Translations under genes and position numbers: made by a program
NCBI RefSeq assembly: GCF_002284575.1
Contig: NZ_NPKJ01000040.1
Location: forward strand, 62,410-126,409
Direction of reading: 5' to 3'
Length of the DNA stretch: 64,000 nt
Source: Mesorhizobium temperatum
Lineage (GTDB): Bacteria > Pseudomonadota > Alphaproteobacteria > Rhizobiales > Rhizobiaceae
Shown: piece after piece, positions 1 through 8,324 of the stretch
Position numbering within the stretch: the stretch's first letter is position 1
How the letters are laid out: every line of letters begins with the position of its first letter
Notes under the pieces: generated by a model
Seen by the model: the letters and a program-made list of their open reading frames with translations, nothing else
Database searches by the model: none
Told to the model about the DNA's origin: nothing

Positions 1-1443
1 TCGAACGAGGATGTTGCGGAATTGCCATGGGTCGTTCTTGTCGAGGTCTTCCGGGAACAGACCAGGGCGGTTATCGAGCGGCGTCCAATCGGTGTAGTAG
101 CCCTTGATCGGCCCGAGATAGGGGGACTGCACTTCCAGGCAGCGCCTGTAGTCCATCTCGTCGGCCTCGACGATGCCGGCCTCGGGATTTTCCAGCGCCC
201 AGACCATGCCCGCCAGCACAGCCGACGTGACCTGCATGCCCGTGGCGTTCTGATAAGGCGCCAGCTTGCGCGCTTCCGCCAGCGACAGTTGCGAGCCGTA
301 CCAATAGGCGTTCTTGTCGTGGCCGTAGAGCAGCACGCCGAGCTCGTCGACACCGTCGACCAGTTCGTTCTCATCGAGCACGTGATGTACGGCTTGCGCC
401 TTGCCGGCGGCGCCGAACATCTCGTGCAGCGACAGCATGGCGTCATTGCAGGGATGGTAGGCGTAGTGACAGGTCGGGCGATATTGAACCTTGCCCTTCT
501 TGCCGCGCAGGGTGAAGAAGTCGGCGATCGAAATCGACTCGTTGTGCGTCACCAGGAATCCGTATTGCGGTCCGGGCGTCGGGCACCAGCTGCGCACACG
601 CGTGTTGGCGCCCGGCTGCTCCAGGTAGATCGCGGCCTTCGAGCCATGCTTGTGCTCCTTGGCGTTCTTCGGCATCCACTTCTCATGCGTGCCCCAGCCG
701 AGCTCGGCCGGTTGCAGCCCTTCCGAGATGAAGCCTTCGACCGACCAGGTGTTCCAGAACACGTCCATCGGCTTCGGCTTCTTGGTGCGCTGTGTGTCGC
801 GCTCGGCGATGTGAATGCCCTTGACGCCGGCCTTCTTCATCAGCCTGGCCCAGCCTTCGCGATCGTGCTGCGCGGGCTCCGAGAACTCAAGGCCAAGATC
901 GGTGGCGAGGTTGACCAGCGCCTGCTTGACGAACCACGAGACCATGCCTGGATTGGCGCCGCAGGTGGAGATTGCGGTCGCCCCGCCGGGATGCGCGTGC
1001 TTTTCTTCGATCATGGATTCACGCAGCGCGTAGTTGCTGCGGCTGGCATTGTCGGCCTTGGGGTCGAAATAGAAGCCGAGCCATGGCTCGACGACGGTAT
1101 CGATGTAGAGCACACCAAGCTTGCGACAGAGCCGCATCAAATCCACTGAGCCGGTGTCGACCGACAGGTTGACGCAAAAGCCCTGGCCGCCACCTTTGGT
1201 CAGCAGCGGCGTCAGCAGCTTCTTATAGTTCTTCTTGGTCACCGCATCCTGCATGAAGGTGATATCGCGCTCGTCGAGCAACTTGCGGTCGGTATCGCGT
1301 GGGTCGATGACCGTCATGCGCGACTTGTCGAACTTGAAATGGCGCTCGATCAGCGGCAGCGTTCCCCGTCCGATCGAGCCGAAGCCGATCATCACGACAG
1401 GGCCGGTGATCTCACCGTAAACGGGCCAGTTTTCATTCGCCAT
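1..1443 (-). CDS. hss: homospermidine synthase (3' end cut by window edge)
   Basis: Probable NAD-dependent homospermidine synthase, which condenses two putrescines into homospermidine with release of ammonia. The frame is open from an ATG at 1443 to base 1, giving 481 codons without a stop. That is about the full family length, so only a few C-terminal residues should be missing. A Rossmann dinucleotide loop (GFGSIG, about residues 20-25) follows the N-terminal strand. Saccharopine-dehydrogenase-like blocks such as STCGANPGMVSWFVKQAL follow, and the rest is co-linear with the rhizobial enzyme as I know it. It is monocistronic here. The putrescine source is probably the decarboxylase near 29 kb. 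The family call is firm; activity is inferred. Confidence 0.93.
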   Translation of the reverse strand, partial: MANENWPVYGEITGPVVMIGFGSIGRGTLPLIERHFKFDKSRMTVIDPRDTDRKLLDERDITFMQDAVTKKNYKKLLTPLLTKGGGQGFCVNLSVDTGSVDLMRLCRKLGVLYIDTVVEPWLGFYFDPKADNASRSNYALRESMIEEKHAHPGGATAISTCGANPGMVSWFVKQALVNLATDLGLEFSEPAQHDREGWARLMKKAGVKGIHIAERDTQRTKKPKPMDVFWNTWSVEGFISEGLQPAELGWGTHEKWMPKNAKEHKHGSKAAIYLEQPGANTRVRSWCPTPGPQYGFLVTHNESISIADFFTLRGKKGKVQYRPTCHYAYHPCNDAMLSLHEMFGAAGKAQAVHHVLDENELVDGVDELGVLLYGHDKNAYWYGSQLSLAEARKLAPYQNATGMQVTSAVLAGMVWALENPEAGIVEADEMDYRRCLEVQSPYLGPIKGYYTDWTPLDNRPGLFPEDLDKNDPWQFRNILVR

Positions 1444-1818
1444 TTTATCGATTACTCCCTCAGATAGGCTGAAAAGCCGGGCAAACAGACGCAAAGCGGA
1501 GCATTTTTTTGCCCGACCGCCACGCGCTACAACCACAGATCATTGTCATAAACCAGCGAAAAGCCGCGAGCTACGCCGCATTCGTCATGTGGTTAAGGAG
1601 GACGACCAGTCGCTGACGGTCGGCGGTCATTCCCCGTGATCGAGTTGGCCCTTGTGGTCGAGTTGGGCGAAGTCGAGCGCCAGCAATGGCGCGGCGAAAG
1701 ATGCGGCGAGCACTAGCTCTCGTCGACGGTTCCCGATCTCGGTCACAGCCCGGTGACACCCGGTAAGCGCCACAGCTTCGGTCGAGAGGCCGAACACCCT
1801 GCGCCTACGCCGATCTAT
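1444..1818. other. intergenic region upstream of hss
   Basis: About 375 bases separate the hss start from the end of the zinc-island operon. An AT-richer stretch near 1500-1560 probably holds the hss promoter. A 62-codon minus-strand frame (1571-1759) is Arg-rich and low in complexity, with no recognisable motif, so I do not call it a gene. No terminator hairpin or repeat is obvious. Confidence 0.4.
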
Positions 1819-2079
1819 TCATCCTCGCGGCAGATCGTGCGAGGTCACATCGGCGATTGCCTTGCGAAGCCGGATCGTCTCGATTTTCTCGCCGGGACGC
1901 ATTATGCCGATCACCGTTTCGATGTCGGGACAGCCATCTTTGCGGCATACCAGCTCCGTGACGGACACGACGACATCGTCATCGAGCCCGCGGGACTCAC
2001 GAATCCAGACCTTGATCTGGCTGGTCTTCTCCGGAAGGGCAAACCCGCGCGGGGCGAGTGGGTTCGCGAGACGGTTCAT
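1819..2079 (-). CDS. small conserved protein of the zinc island, function unknown
   Basis: An 86-residue protein. I chose the ATG at 2079, which gives MNRLANPLAPRGF, over an upstream start at 2121 that would add 14 poorly coding residues. The central block VTELVCRKDGCPDIETVI has two cysteines five residues apart followed by acidic residues, and could bind metal. The protein is acidic and soluble, with no signal peptide or membrane segment. It lies 81 bases downstream of the COG0523 GTPase on the same strand, so it is probably the last gene of the zur operon. I recall similar small proteins beside CobW-type genes in rhizobia, sometimes labelled nitrate-reductase-like, which I would not trust. 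No function is assigned. Confidence 0.7.
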   Translation of the reverse strand: MNRLANPLAPRGFALPEKTSQIKVWIRESRGLDDDVVVSVTELVCRKDGCPDIETVIGIMRPGEKIETIRLRKAIADVTSHDLPRG

Positions 2080-2160
2080 ATACGATCCCGTCCCGAAGAC
2101 GAAGACGCTCGGGCTGACCAAAGGGATAAAGGACGCGCGCTCTCGTCAGCGTTGCTGAAC

Positions 2161-3159
2161 CTATGCATTCAGGGCCTCTACGGAGTCCACGTCGGCACGG
2201 CATTTGAGGAAGCCGTCTTCAATCAGCCCTTTGGGCAGGTTGCGGCCGATAAACACCAGGCGGCTCACGCGCTTCTCCATCTTTTTCCAGGGGCGATAAT
2301 GATCGCCTTCGAGCAGCATGTGGACGGCCTGAACGACAAAGCGGTCTTCATCGCCCTTGAACGCAAGGATGCCTTTCATGCGCAGCATGTCGATGCCGAA
2401 TTTCTGTGTGATCATCTGGATCCACGGCAAGAACTTGCGCGGATCGATCGAAGCTTCCGTGACAAGCGAAAAGCTGGTGACGTGATCGTCATGCTCATGG
2501 TCGTGTTCCGCGTCGAGAAAGTCCGGCTCGACTTCTAGGACACGGTTCAGATCGAACGCCGCGCGATCCAGAACCTCGTCGAGTGGGACGTTGCAACGTA
2601 TGGAATGCCTGATCGCAGCTGTCGGGTTGATCCTGCGAATGCGCGCCTCCACTGCCTTGAGTTCGGTCGGCGCTACCAGGTCGGTCTTGTTGAGTATGAC
2701 GATATCGGCAAAGGCGAGTTGCTCCTGCGCCTCGTGCGCATGATCCAACTCGCAGAGGAGATGCTTCGCATCGACGACGGTGACGATCGCGTCGAGTTTC
2801 GTCTTCTGCCTCACATCGTCGTCGACGAAGAAGGTCTGGGCGACGGGCGCGGGATCGGCGAGGCCGGTCGTCTCGATCAGGATTGCGTCGAAACGGTCTC
2901 TGCGCCGCATCAAGCTCTCAATGATACGGATCAGGTCTCCGCGCACCGTGCAGCAGATGCAGCCGTTATTCATCTCGAAGACTTCTTCATCGGTATCGAC
3001 GATGAGGTCGTTGTCGATGCCAACCTCGCCGAACTCGTTGACGATCACGGCGTATCGCTTGCCATGCTGTTCGGTCAGAATGCGGTTGAGCAGCGTCGTC
3101 TTGCCGGCGCCGAGGTAACCGGTAAGAACCGTGACGGGCATTTTCTGGGGATGCTTCAA
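2161..3159 (-). CDS. CobW/COG0523-family GTPase, probable zinc metallochaperone
   Basis: A G3E GTPase of the COG0523 family, 332 residues. The Walker A motif GYLGAGKTT is at about residues 14-22. The family metal-binding motif CICC is at about 67-70 (context [13 protein letters not shown]). An NKTD guanine-specificity motif and a His-rich acidic stretch ([11 protein letters not shown]) lie between the GTPase domain and the C-terminal CobW_C domain. Members insert or deliver Zn or other metals using GTP. Placement directly after zur and opposite an azt operon argues for a Zur-repressed zinc chaperone (ZigA/ZNG1-like) rather than cobalamin synthesis. The start at 3159 is TTG; the ATG at 3141 is an alternative six codons in. 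Confidence 0.9.
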   Translation of the reverse strand: MKHPQKMPVTVLTGYLGAGKTTLLNRILTEQHGKRYAVIVNEFGEVGIDNDLIVDTDEEVFEMNNGCICCTVRGDLIRIIESLMRRRDRFDAILIETTGLADPAPVAQTFFVDDDVRQKTKLDAIVTVVDAKHLLCELDHAHEAQEQLAFADIVILNKTDLVAPTELKAVEARIRRINPTAAIRHSIRCNVPLDEVLDRAAFDLNRVLEVEPDFLDAEHDHEHDDHVTSFSLVTEASIDPRKFLPWIQMITQKFGIDMLRMKGILAFKGDEDRFVVQAVHMLLEGDHYRPWKKMEKRVSRLVFIGRNLPKGLIEDGFLKCRADVDSVEALNA

Positions 3160-3250
3160 GAGGCATGGTCGTCTCCGGATGTTGGATTGCGGATTTCAGC
3201 TGGTTCAGGCGCGAGCCAATGGGATCGCCCGTCGACGGAAGGCGGGCGTC

Positions 3251-3631
3251 TCATCGATGCGCGCAGGCCTCGCAGAGACCCGAAAGCTCCACCGTGGCCG
3301 ACTTGGTTCGGAAGCCCTGCCGTCGGGCAATCCGGCGCAGCACCCGCTCCAATGCCGGGTCATGAACTTCACTTGCCCGCCCGCAATTCGCGCAGATTGC
3401 AAAGGCGGCGCGCCCATGAGTGCATTCGCTATGGACGCAAAGCGCGAACGCGCTCAGGCTCTCGATCCTGTGAACCAGGCCCTCCTCGATGAGCCGATCC
3501 AGAGCGCGATAGATCTGTAGCGGAGAGCGGAGCCCTTCCTGGCGAAGGAGTTCAAGCAGTTCGTAGGCCCCCATCGGCCTCTCGGAGCGCGTCAACGCGT
3601 CGAGCACGAACTGCTGGTTGCGTCCAGGCAT
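3251..3631 (-). CDS. zur: FUR-family zinc uptake regulator
   Basis: A 126-residue winged-helix repressor of the FUR family. The N-terminal half (about 1-75) is the DNA-binding domain. The C-terminal half has the Cys/His signature expected for the structural zinc site: CVHSECTHG, then CANCG, then a final CEAC near the end. The start at 3631 (MPGRNQQF) has an upstream GAGGGA. An upstream in-frame start at 3667 would run into the operator region. The gene is divergent from the azt operon and shares a palindrome-bearing promoter with it. This supports Zur over Fur, Mur or Irr. It probably represses both the azt operon and its own operon when zinc is plentiful. Confidence 0.9.
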   Translation of the reverse strand: MPGRNQQFVLDALTRSERPMGAYELLELLRQEGLRSPLQIYRALDRLIEEGLVHRIESLSAFALCVHSECTHGRAAFAICANCGRASEVHDPALERVLRRIARRQGFRTKSATVELSGLCEACAHR

Positions 3632-3681
3632 CCAATGTTCCCTCGTGTTCCAGGCAGTTTTGAGCACAACGGTGACCGTTA

Positions 3682-3729
3682 GTTATAATATAACGTTTTC
3701 GATTGACGAACGTGATAACATAACATAAC
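3682..3729. promoter_or_regulatory. probable Zur operators in the zur/azt divergent promoter
   Basis: GTTATAATATAAC at 3682-3694 is a perfect palindrome around a central A. It resembles Zur boxes of alphaproteobacteria. A second AT-rich block at 3714-3729 (GATAACATAACATAAC) contains repeated ATAAC half-sites. Both lie between the divergent starts of zur (3631) and the aztA remnant (3781), where a Zur dimer could control both directions. A related GTTAT-ATAAC element precedes aztD. Binding is inferred from sequence and context. Confidence 0.75.
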
Positions 3730-3780
3730 GGATCGTCAAGAGCTGGGCTGACTTTGATGGCTCCCGCGGAGATGGATCGA

Positions 3781-3969
3781 ATGGCTGCCTGTGTGATCTT
3801 TCAAGACCTGACGCTGGACTACAACAGCCATCCCGCCGTGCATCACCTCGATGGGATCGTCCGGCCCGGCGATCATCTGTCGGCGGGCACGATCTACGTT
3901 TCTTCCATCTCTGCCGGGACGCGCGGCTGCTCGCCACGCGTCCGGCACATCTCCCACAGAACCGCTTGA
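3781..3969 (+). pseudogene. aztA-aztB deletion remnant (fused ends of zinc ABC ATPase and permease)
   Basis: A 62-codon frame. Its first ~28 residues (MAACVIFQDLTLDYNSHP, then AVHHLDGIVRPGD) match the N-terminus of a zinc ABC transporter ATPase (AztA/ZnuC type) and stop just before the Walker A motif. The rest (SAGTIYVSSISAG and an Arg/His-rich end) resembles the last residues of an AztB-type permease. The simplest reading is one in-frame deletion removing nearly all of aztA and aztB and joining their ends. The product lacks Walker A, signature, Walker B and all permease membrane spans, so it cannot transport. It sits correctly between the Zur operator and aztC. The aztB part is short, so that half of the assignment is weaker. 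Confidence 0.7.
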
Positions 3970-3986
3970 ACAAAGGAGTTGATCGA

Positions 3987-4973
3987 ATGTCCAGGACGCT
4001 GAAGCTCGCCGCCGTGATGGGCGTCATAACATCGTTGCCAATCATCCCGTCGGTGGCCGCGGCCGAGAACCTCAAGGTTGTCGCCAGTTTCTCGATCATT
4101 GCCGATTTCGCCAAGAATGTCGGCGGTGACCGTGTCGACATCATCACGCTGGTCGGCCCGAATGGTGACGCCCATGTCTACGAACCGAAGCCGGCCGACG
4201 CGGCCACCGTCGGTTCTGCCGACGTGGTGCTGGTCAACGGCCTCCAGTTCGAGGGCTTCCTTCAGCGTCTCGTCGAGGCGAGCGCGACGAAGGCGCCGGT
4301 CGTGGAGTTGACCAAAGGCGGCGAGGTGTTGCGCAACACCGAGGAAGAAGGTCACCACGATCAGGATAAAGCCGCCAAGGGCGAGGCAGGGCACGCCGCG
4401 GAGGCGGAAGAGGGCCATGAGGAAGGGCACCATCATCACGGCGAGTCCGATCCCCATGCATGGCAGTCGGTGCACAATGCCGAACTCTACGTGAAGAACA
4501 TCGCCGATGCCTTCTGTGCCGCCGATGCAGCCAGCTGTGACACTTATCGGGCCAATGCCGAATCATACGGCCAGCAGCTCGAGGCACTGGAAGAGGAGAT
4601 CAAGGCTGCTGTAGCTGAGATCCCCGAGGACAAGCGCACGATCATCACTTCCCACGACGCCTACGGGTATTTCGAGCACGAATACGGCATAAAATTCCTC
4701 GCGCCGGAGGGCGTCTCCACCGAATCTGAGGCTTCAGCTTCCGACGTCGCGGCCCTCATCAAACAGATCAGGCAAGACAAGGCTTCGGCAATCTTCGTGG
4801 AAAACGTCACCAATCCGCGCCTGATCGAGCAGATCGCCAGCGAGACGGGTCTGAAAATCGGCGGTGAACTCTACTCCGACGCCCTGTCCGACGAGAACGG
4901 CCCGGCGGCGACCTATCTCGAGATGATGCGGCACAACATCACGGCGATCAAAGGCGCGATCCTCGGAAGCTGA
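3987..4973 (+). CDS. aztC: periplasmic zinc-binding protein of an azt/znu ABC transporter
   Basis: A cluster A-I (ZnuA/AztC-like) solute-binding protein of 328 residues. A signal peptide covers about residues 1-26 and ends in AAA. Expected ligands are visible: His63 (DAHVYEPKPAD), His157 (DPHAW), His223 (TSHDAYGYFEHEYG) and Asp298 (ELYSDAL). A His/acid-rich loop (about 121-152) precedes the second ligand and is typical of high-affinity zinc proteins. Two cysteines (about 177 and 184) could form a disulfide. The ATG at 3987 has AAAGGAG upstream; a TTG 21 bases earlier is less likely. The cognate ATPase and permease are deleted, so it must serve another permease or be an orphan binder. Confidence 0.93.
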   Translation: MSRTLKLAAVMGVITSLPIIPSVAAAENLKVVASFSIIADFAKNVGGDRVDIITLVGPNGDAHVYEPKPADAATVGSADVVLVNGLQFEGFLQRLVEASATKAPVVELTKGGEVLRNTEEEGHHDQDKAAKGEAGHAAEAEEGHEEGHHHHGESDPHAWQSVHNAELYVKNIADAFCAADAASCDTYRANAESYGQQLEALEEEIKAAVAEIPEDKRTIITSHDAYGYFEHEYGIKFLAPEGVSTESEASASDVAALIKQIRQDKASAIFVENVTNPRLIEQIASETGLKIGGELYSDALSDENGPAATYLEMMRHNITAIKGAILGS

Positions 4974-4990
4974 TCGCCGCGCCACGACGA

Positions 4991-5012
4991 AAAGGCGGAG
5001 CAATCCGCCTTT
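4991..5012 (+). terminator. hairpin between aztC and aztD
   Basis: A perfect 9-bp stem, AAAGGCGGA / TCCGCCTTT, with a GCAA tetraloop, 18 bases after the aztC stop. There is no long T tract, so it may be an mRNA-stabilising or attenuating hairpin rather than a full terminator. It separates aztC from aztD, which has its own candidate Zur box. Confidence 0.65.
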
Positions 5013-5027
5013 CATCAACCGCAATCA

Positions 5028-5040
5028 GTTATGTAATAAC
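5028..5040. promoter_or_regulatory. candidate Zur box upstream of aztD
   Basis: GTTATGTAATAAC is an inverted repeat of GTTAT/ATAAC with a 3-base centre. It uses the same half-site as the zur/azt palindrome at 3682-3694. It ends 17 bases before the aztD GTG start, which suggests separate zinc-responsive expression of aztD. Confidence 0.6.
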
Positions 5041-5057
5041 ATCTAAGGGAGAATACC

Positions 5058-6268
5058 GTGAGGACAAATTTGGCGTCAGCCACGGCCATCGCGCTGTTTC
5101 TGTCTCTATCGACAAGTGCGGCCCATGCCGAGGAGGTAACCGCCTGGCGCCTGTTCATCTCGGATCACGCGGATCCGAAGGTGACCGTAATCGATGCGGT
5201 CGATGGCGGAAAGCTCGACACATTCCAGATTAAAGGGCCGGCCTCGCTCCATCGCAGCGAAAGCGGCCGGACCGTGTTCGCCGTGCAGGGCGCGGCCGGC
5301 GTCGTTACCGGGATCGCGAGCGGCATTTCCTCGAGAACCACGGCGAACACGGCGACATCGACGTTGAAGCGCCAAAGCTTGCCGGCGTCGAGATCACAGG
5401 CAAGAAGCCGTCGCATTTCGTCGAGCATGACGGAGACTTCGCCGCTTTTTTCGACGGCGAAGGTGTCGCCCGTATCATCTCCGAGAAGGTCGTCCTGGAA
5501 GGCAAATTGGACTTCAGGGAAGTGAAGACGGACGCGCCGCAGCACGGCGTCGCAGTCGCCTATGGCTCCCATGTCCTCCTCTCGGAGCCGAACAGGGAAA
5601 AGCCGGACGAACTCCCGGTCGGCATCAGGGTCGCTGACGAAGCCGGCGCGCCGATCGGCGGCATCCACGCCTGCCCCGACCTCCACGGCGAGGCGTCTTC
5701 CGGCAATATCCTGGCTTTCGCCTGCGCGACCGGCCTGCTTGTCGTCAGCCATGGCGACGGCACCCCCGCGATCCGTCATCTGCCCTATGCCGACAGCCTG
5801 CCGGACGGCAAAACGACGACGCTGATCGGCGGCAGTGGCCTGCAATATTTCCTCGGCAACTACGGCGCCGACAAGGTGGTGATGATCGATCCGACGGTCG
5901 AAAGCGACGCTTTCCGGCTGATCAGCCTTCCGACGCGCCGCGTGCATTTCGCAATCGATCCTGTTCGTCCGAAGTTCGCCTACGTTTTCACTGAGGACGG
6001 CCAGCTTCACCAGCTCGACGTGGTCAAGGGGGAAATCGCAAACTCGCTCAAGCTGACCGATCCCTATTCGATGGACGGTCACTGGAGCGAGCCGAGGCCG
6101 CGTGTTGCGGTCGCCGGCGACAGGATTGTGGTTACGGATCCTCTGCAAGGTGTGCTGCATCTCGTTGACGCGACGTCGTTCGAGAAAACCGGCGACATTG
6201 CCGTCGAAGGCAAACCCTTCAACATCGTCTCCGTCGGCGGCTCCGGTCAGACCCACGAAGGCGAATAG
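5058..6268 (+). pseudogene. aztD: frameshifted AztD-like periplasmic zinc metallochaperone
   Basis: Two overlapping reading frames together encode one AztD-like beta-propeller protein of about 403 residues. The first frame begins with GTG at 5058 (AGGGAGA upstream), carries a signal peptide ending AHA, and is colinear to ASGI. The correct continuation (FLENHGEHGDIDVEAP) lies in another frame. Adding one T to the TTT run at 5326-5328 would join them. Downstream the frame is intact to 6268. The His/acid cluster NHGEHGD is typical of AztD, which passes zinc to AztC in the periplasm. With aztAB deleted, relaxed selection could explain the shift, but a sequencing error in the T run is possible. 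Confidence 0.82.
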
Positions 6269-6294
6269 TCGCCCCTCCCAAGCGGCTGCCGCGC

Positions 6295-6322
6295 GTCCGG
6301 CCCATTCTTTCTCGGGCCGGAC
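6295..6322. terminator. hairpin between convergent aztD and pabC
   Basis: Stem GTCCGGCCC (6295-6303) with GGGCCGGAC (6314-6322) around a 10-base pyrimidine-rich loop. It lies between aztD and the convergent pabC and could serve either. A T tract is lacking. Confidence 0.5.
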
Positions 6323-6404
6323 GCATCTTCTCCAGCTCGCAAGGGGAAAACCATGCTTGAGACACAGCCAAGGGCGTGTCGTCGGTATCTTTTCGGTTTG
6401 CGTT

Positions 6405-7067
6405 TCAGCCCAGCCGTGCCGGGATCAATCCGCGCAGTGAATTGCCGACGAACAGCGCTTTGGCCGACTTCAGATCATCCAAGCTGTAGATTGCTTCGCG
6501 GGCGCGACCTTCGTCCAGCAATTCGCCGCGCAATACGCCAGGCAGCAGGCCGCAATCGAGCCGCGGCGTTGCCAGCGCGCCGTCGCCGAAATCGGCGAAG
6601 AGATTGGTGATCGTGCCCTCACAGATTTCGCCACGCTCGTTGGCCAGCAAAACCTCGTCGGCCCGGCTGATCAGATATTCGGCTCGCGCCCGCTGATAGG
6701 TGTCCCGGCGGCTCGTCTTGTGGCGCAGCAGCGTGTCGCTTGAATCGAGCCGCACCCGCGCCAGTTGCAGCCTCCACACCTTGTCGGCTGCATGCGGCTC
6801 ATAAGGCAGCGCCGAGACCGTCACCTTGCCGCTGCGCGACAGGACGAGGCGTGTGCGCAAGGCTATGTCCGGCCGGTCGACGGCGTTCCTGAGCATCTCA
6901 CCGACCTTCTGCGGATCGCAGGTAAAACCCAGTTCGGCTGCCGAGCCATAAAGGCGGGCCAAATGGCGGTCAAAACGGAGGAAGCCCTGGCCCGGCTGCC
7001 AGCGCATGGTTTCGATCAGCTCGAAATCGGCGGTGTTCCCGTCGCGTAGCGCGCTTTCAGCAGGCAC
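6405..7067 (-). CDS. pabC: class IV aminotransferase, probable aminodeoxychorismate lyase
   Basis: A PLP fold-type IV protein, 220 residues, likely converting 4-amino-4-deoxychorismate to p-aminobenzoate and pyruvate. The probable PLP lysine is in LRHKTSRRDTYQRA, and the family block ERGEICEGTITNLF is present. I chose the GTG at 7067. It has GAGGAGGAG just upstream and keeps the conserved block DFELIETMRW. The first ATG (7007) would cut that block. With this start the gene overlaps the end of pabB by 52 bases in another frame, so translational coupling is likely. The weak point is the start. D-amino-acid or branched-chain aminotransferases share the fold, but pabB linkage favours PabC. Confidence 0.85.
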   Translation of the reverse strand: MPAESALRDGNTADFELIETMRWQPGQGFLRFDRHLARLYGSAAELGFTCDPQKVGEMLRNAVDRPDIALRTRLVLSRSGKVTVSALPYEPHAADKVWRLQLARVRLDSSDTLLRHKTSRRDTYQRARAEYLISRADEVLLANERGEICEGTITNLFADFGDGALATPRLDCGLLPGVLRGELLDEGRAREAIYSLDDLKSAKALFVGNSLRGLIPARLG

Positions 7068-8161
7068 TCCTGATACTCCTCCTCGGCCGTCGAATCGAAG
7101 ACGACGCCACCACCGATATTGTAGACGGCTTCGCCACTGGAAAAGAGCGATATGGTGCGGATCGCCACCGAAAAGCGCATCGTGCCGCCGGGGGCGATCC
7201 AGCCGATGGCGCCGCAATAGACGTCGCGCGGCGTGGCTTCCAGATCGTGCAGGATTTCCATGGCGCGGATTTTTGGGGCGCCGGTGATCGATCCGCATGG
7301 AAACAGCGCAGCGAAAATCTGTCGGATGGTAAGGTCGGGCAAGAGCTTGGCCCGCACACGGCTCACCATCTGGTGGACGGTCGGGTAGCTCTCGATGCGG
7401 AAAAGCTCCGGCACCTCCAGCGTGCCGACCTCGCTGATCAGCGAGATGTCATTGCGCAGGAGATCGACGATCATCCGGTTCTCAGCCTGGTTCTTCTCAT
7501 CATTGAGCAAGAACGCCTTCAGCCGCTTGTCCTCCGCCTTGGTCGCGCCGCGCGGGGCGGTGCCTTTCATCGGATGGGTCTCGATCATGCCTTCGGCGTC
7601 GACCTCGAAGAACAGTTCCGGCGAACGCGACAAAACGACCGGATCGCCGAGCGCGATCAGCGCGCCGTATTTTACAGGCTGGCGCTCGGTCAGCGCTTCG
7701 AAGGCGGCCAGCGGATCGCCCGACCACTGGGCATGAACTGGAAAGGTCAGATTGCCCTGATAGCAATCGCCCTTGCGAATGTGATTGTGGAGCCGCGCAA
7801 AGCGTTTTGCGTAGTCTTCTGAAGACCAGGCAGCCCTCGCGTCGAAGATCGGACCGTTGGTCGCCGGCGCGTTGCTGGGCACGACCGTCTGTTCGACAGG
7901 CGCGTCGAAGACCCCCAGGCAGACAAGCGGGGCGCGGCGTCCGCCCGGCAGCAGCGGAACGAGCTTCGGTTCGAGCAGGTAGCCGGCCTCGTAGGAGAAA
8001 TAGCCGGCCAGCCATTTGCCGGCGTCATGCGCGGCCTGCGCAATTTCCAGCGCCGGCAGGAAATCCTCCGCCTCGTGCGCCACGATGATGCCGGCCGGGC
8101 GGTCGAAAACGAGCTGATGGGCGCGCTCGTCATTCCGGAAAATTGCAGAGGGCAGGGACAT
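7016..8161 (-). CDS. pabB: aminodeoxychorismate synthase component I
   Basis: A chorismate-binding enzyme of 381 residues that aminates chorismate to 4-amino-4-deoxychorismate, using ammonia from a PabA glutaminase, for folate synthesis. The chorismate_bind domain covers the C-terminal ~260 residues. Conserved blocks visible are SRSPELFFEVD, HPMKGTAPRG, ENRMIVDLLRND, VHQMVSRV, FPCGSITGAPK and GAIGWIAPGG. The first ~110 residues are a shortened N-terminal domain, as in compact PabB forms. It is the first gene of a two-gene unit with pabC. No glutaminase gene is adjacent, so pabA/trpG must lie elsewhere. Confidence 0.93.
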   Translation of the reverse strand: MSLPSAIFRNDERAHQLVFDRPAGIIVAHEAEDFLPALEIAQAAHDAGKWLAGYFSYEAGYLLEPKLVPLLPGGRRAPLVCLGVFDAPVEQTVVPSNAPATNGPIFDARAAWSSEDYAKRFARLHNHIRKGDCYQGNLTFPVHAQWSGDPLAAFEALTERQPVKYGALIALGDPVVLSRSPELFFEVDAEGMIETHPMKGTAPRGATKAEDKRLKAFLLNDEKNQAENRMIVDLLRNDISLISEVGTLEVPELFRIESYPTVHQMVSRVRAKLLPDLTIRQIFAALFPCGSITGAPKIRAMEILHDLEATPRDVYCGAIGWIAPGGTMRFSVAIRTISLFSSGEAVYNIGGGVVFDSTAEEEYQECLLKARYATGTPPISS

Positions 8162-8276
8162 GGGACTCGGATGCTGCGGTCGATGACGCCGGCTATCGCT
8201 CTATATGGGGGCTCGATCGCGCGCAATCGAGAGAGCGGCGTCTCAGGACGCAAAGGCAGCCTTGGTGCAAAAGCAA

Positions 8277-8304
8277 ACTGGCGGCACCTCGAGGCGCCGC
8301 CAGT
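8277..8304 (-). terminator. terminator after the helix-hairpin-helix gene
   Basis: A 9-bp stem, ACTGGCGGC / GCCGCCAGT, with a 10-base loop. Read on the minus strand it begins 20 bases after the stop at 8325 and is followed by TTGCTTTTG, which fits a Rho-independent terminator for that gene. Confidence 0.7.
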
Positions 8305-8324
8305 GCTCGATGCCGACAGGCAAT

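Noticed and set aside
22..1149. 375-codon plus-strand frame at the window start
   Set aside because: Antisense to homospermidine synthase, which is the clear coding strand.
1571..1759. 62-codon minus-strand frame near hss
   Set aside because: Low complexity, Arg-rich, no ribosome site or family resemblance.
6353..6610. Plus-strand frame starting MLETQPRACRRYLFGLRF behind a GGGG
   Set aside because: Most of it is antisense to pabC; Arg-rich and without a motif. A remnant of an azt-linked gene cannot be excluded but is unsupported.
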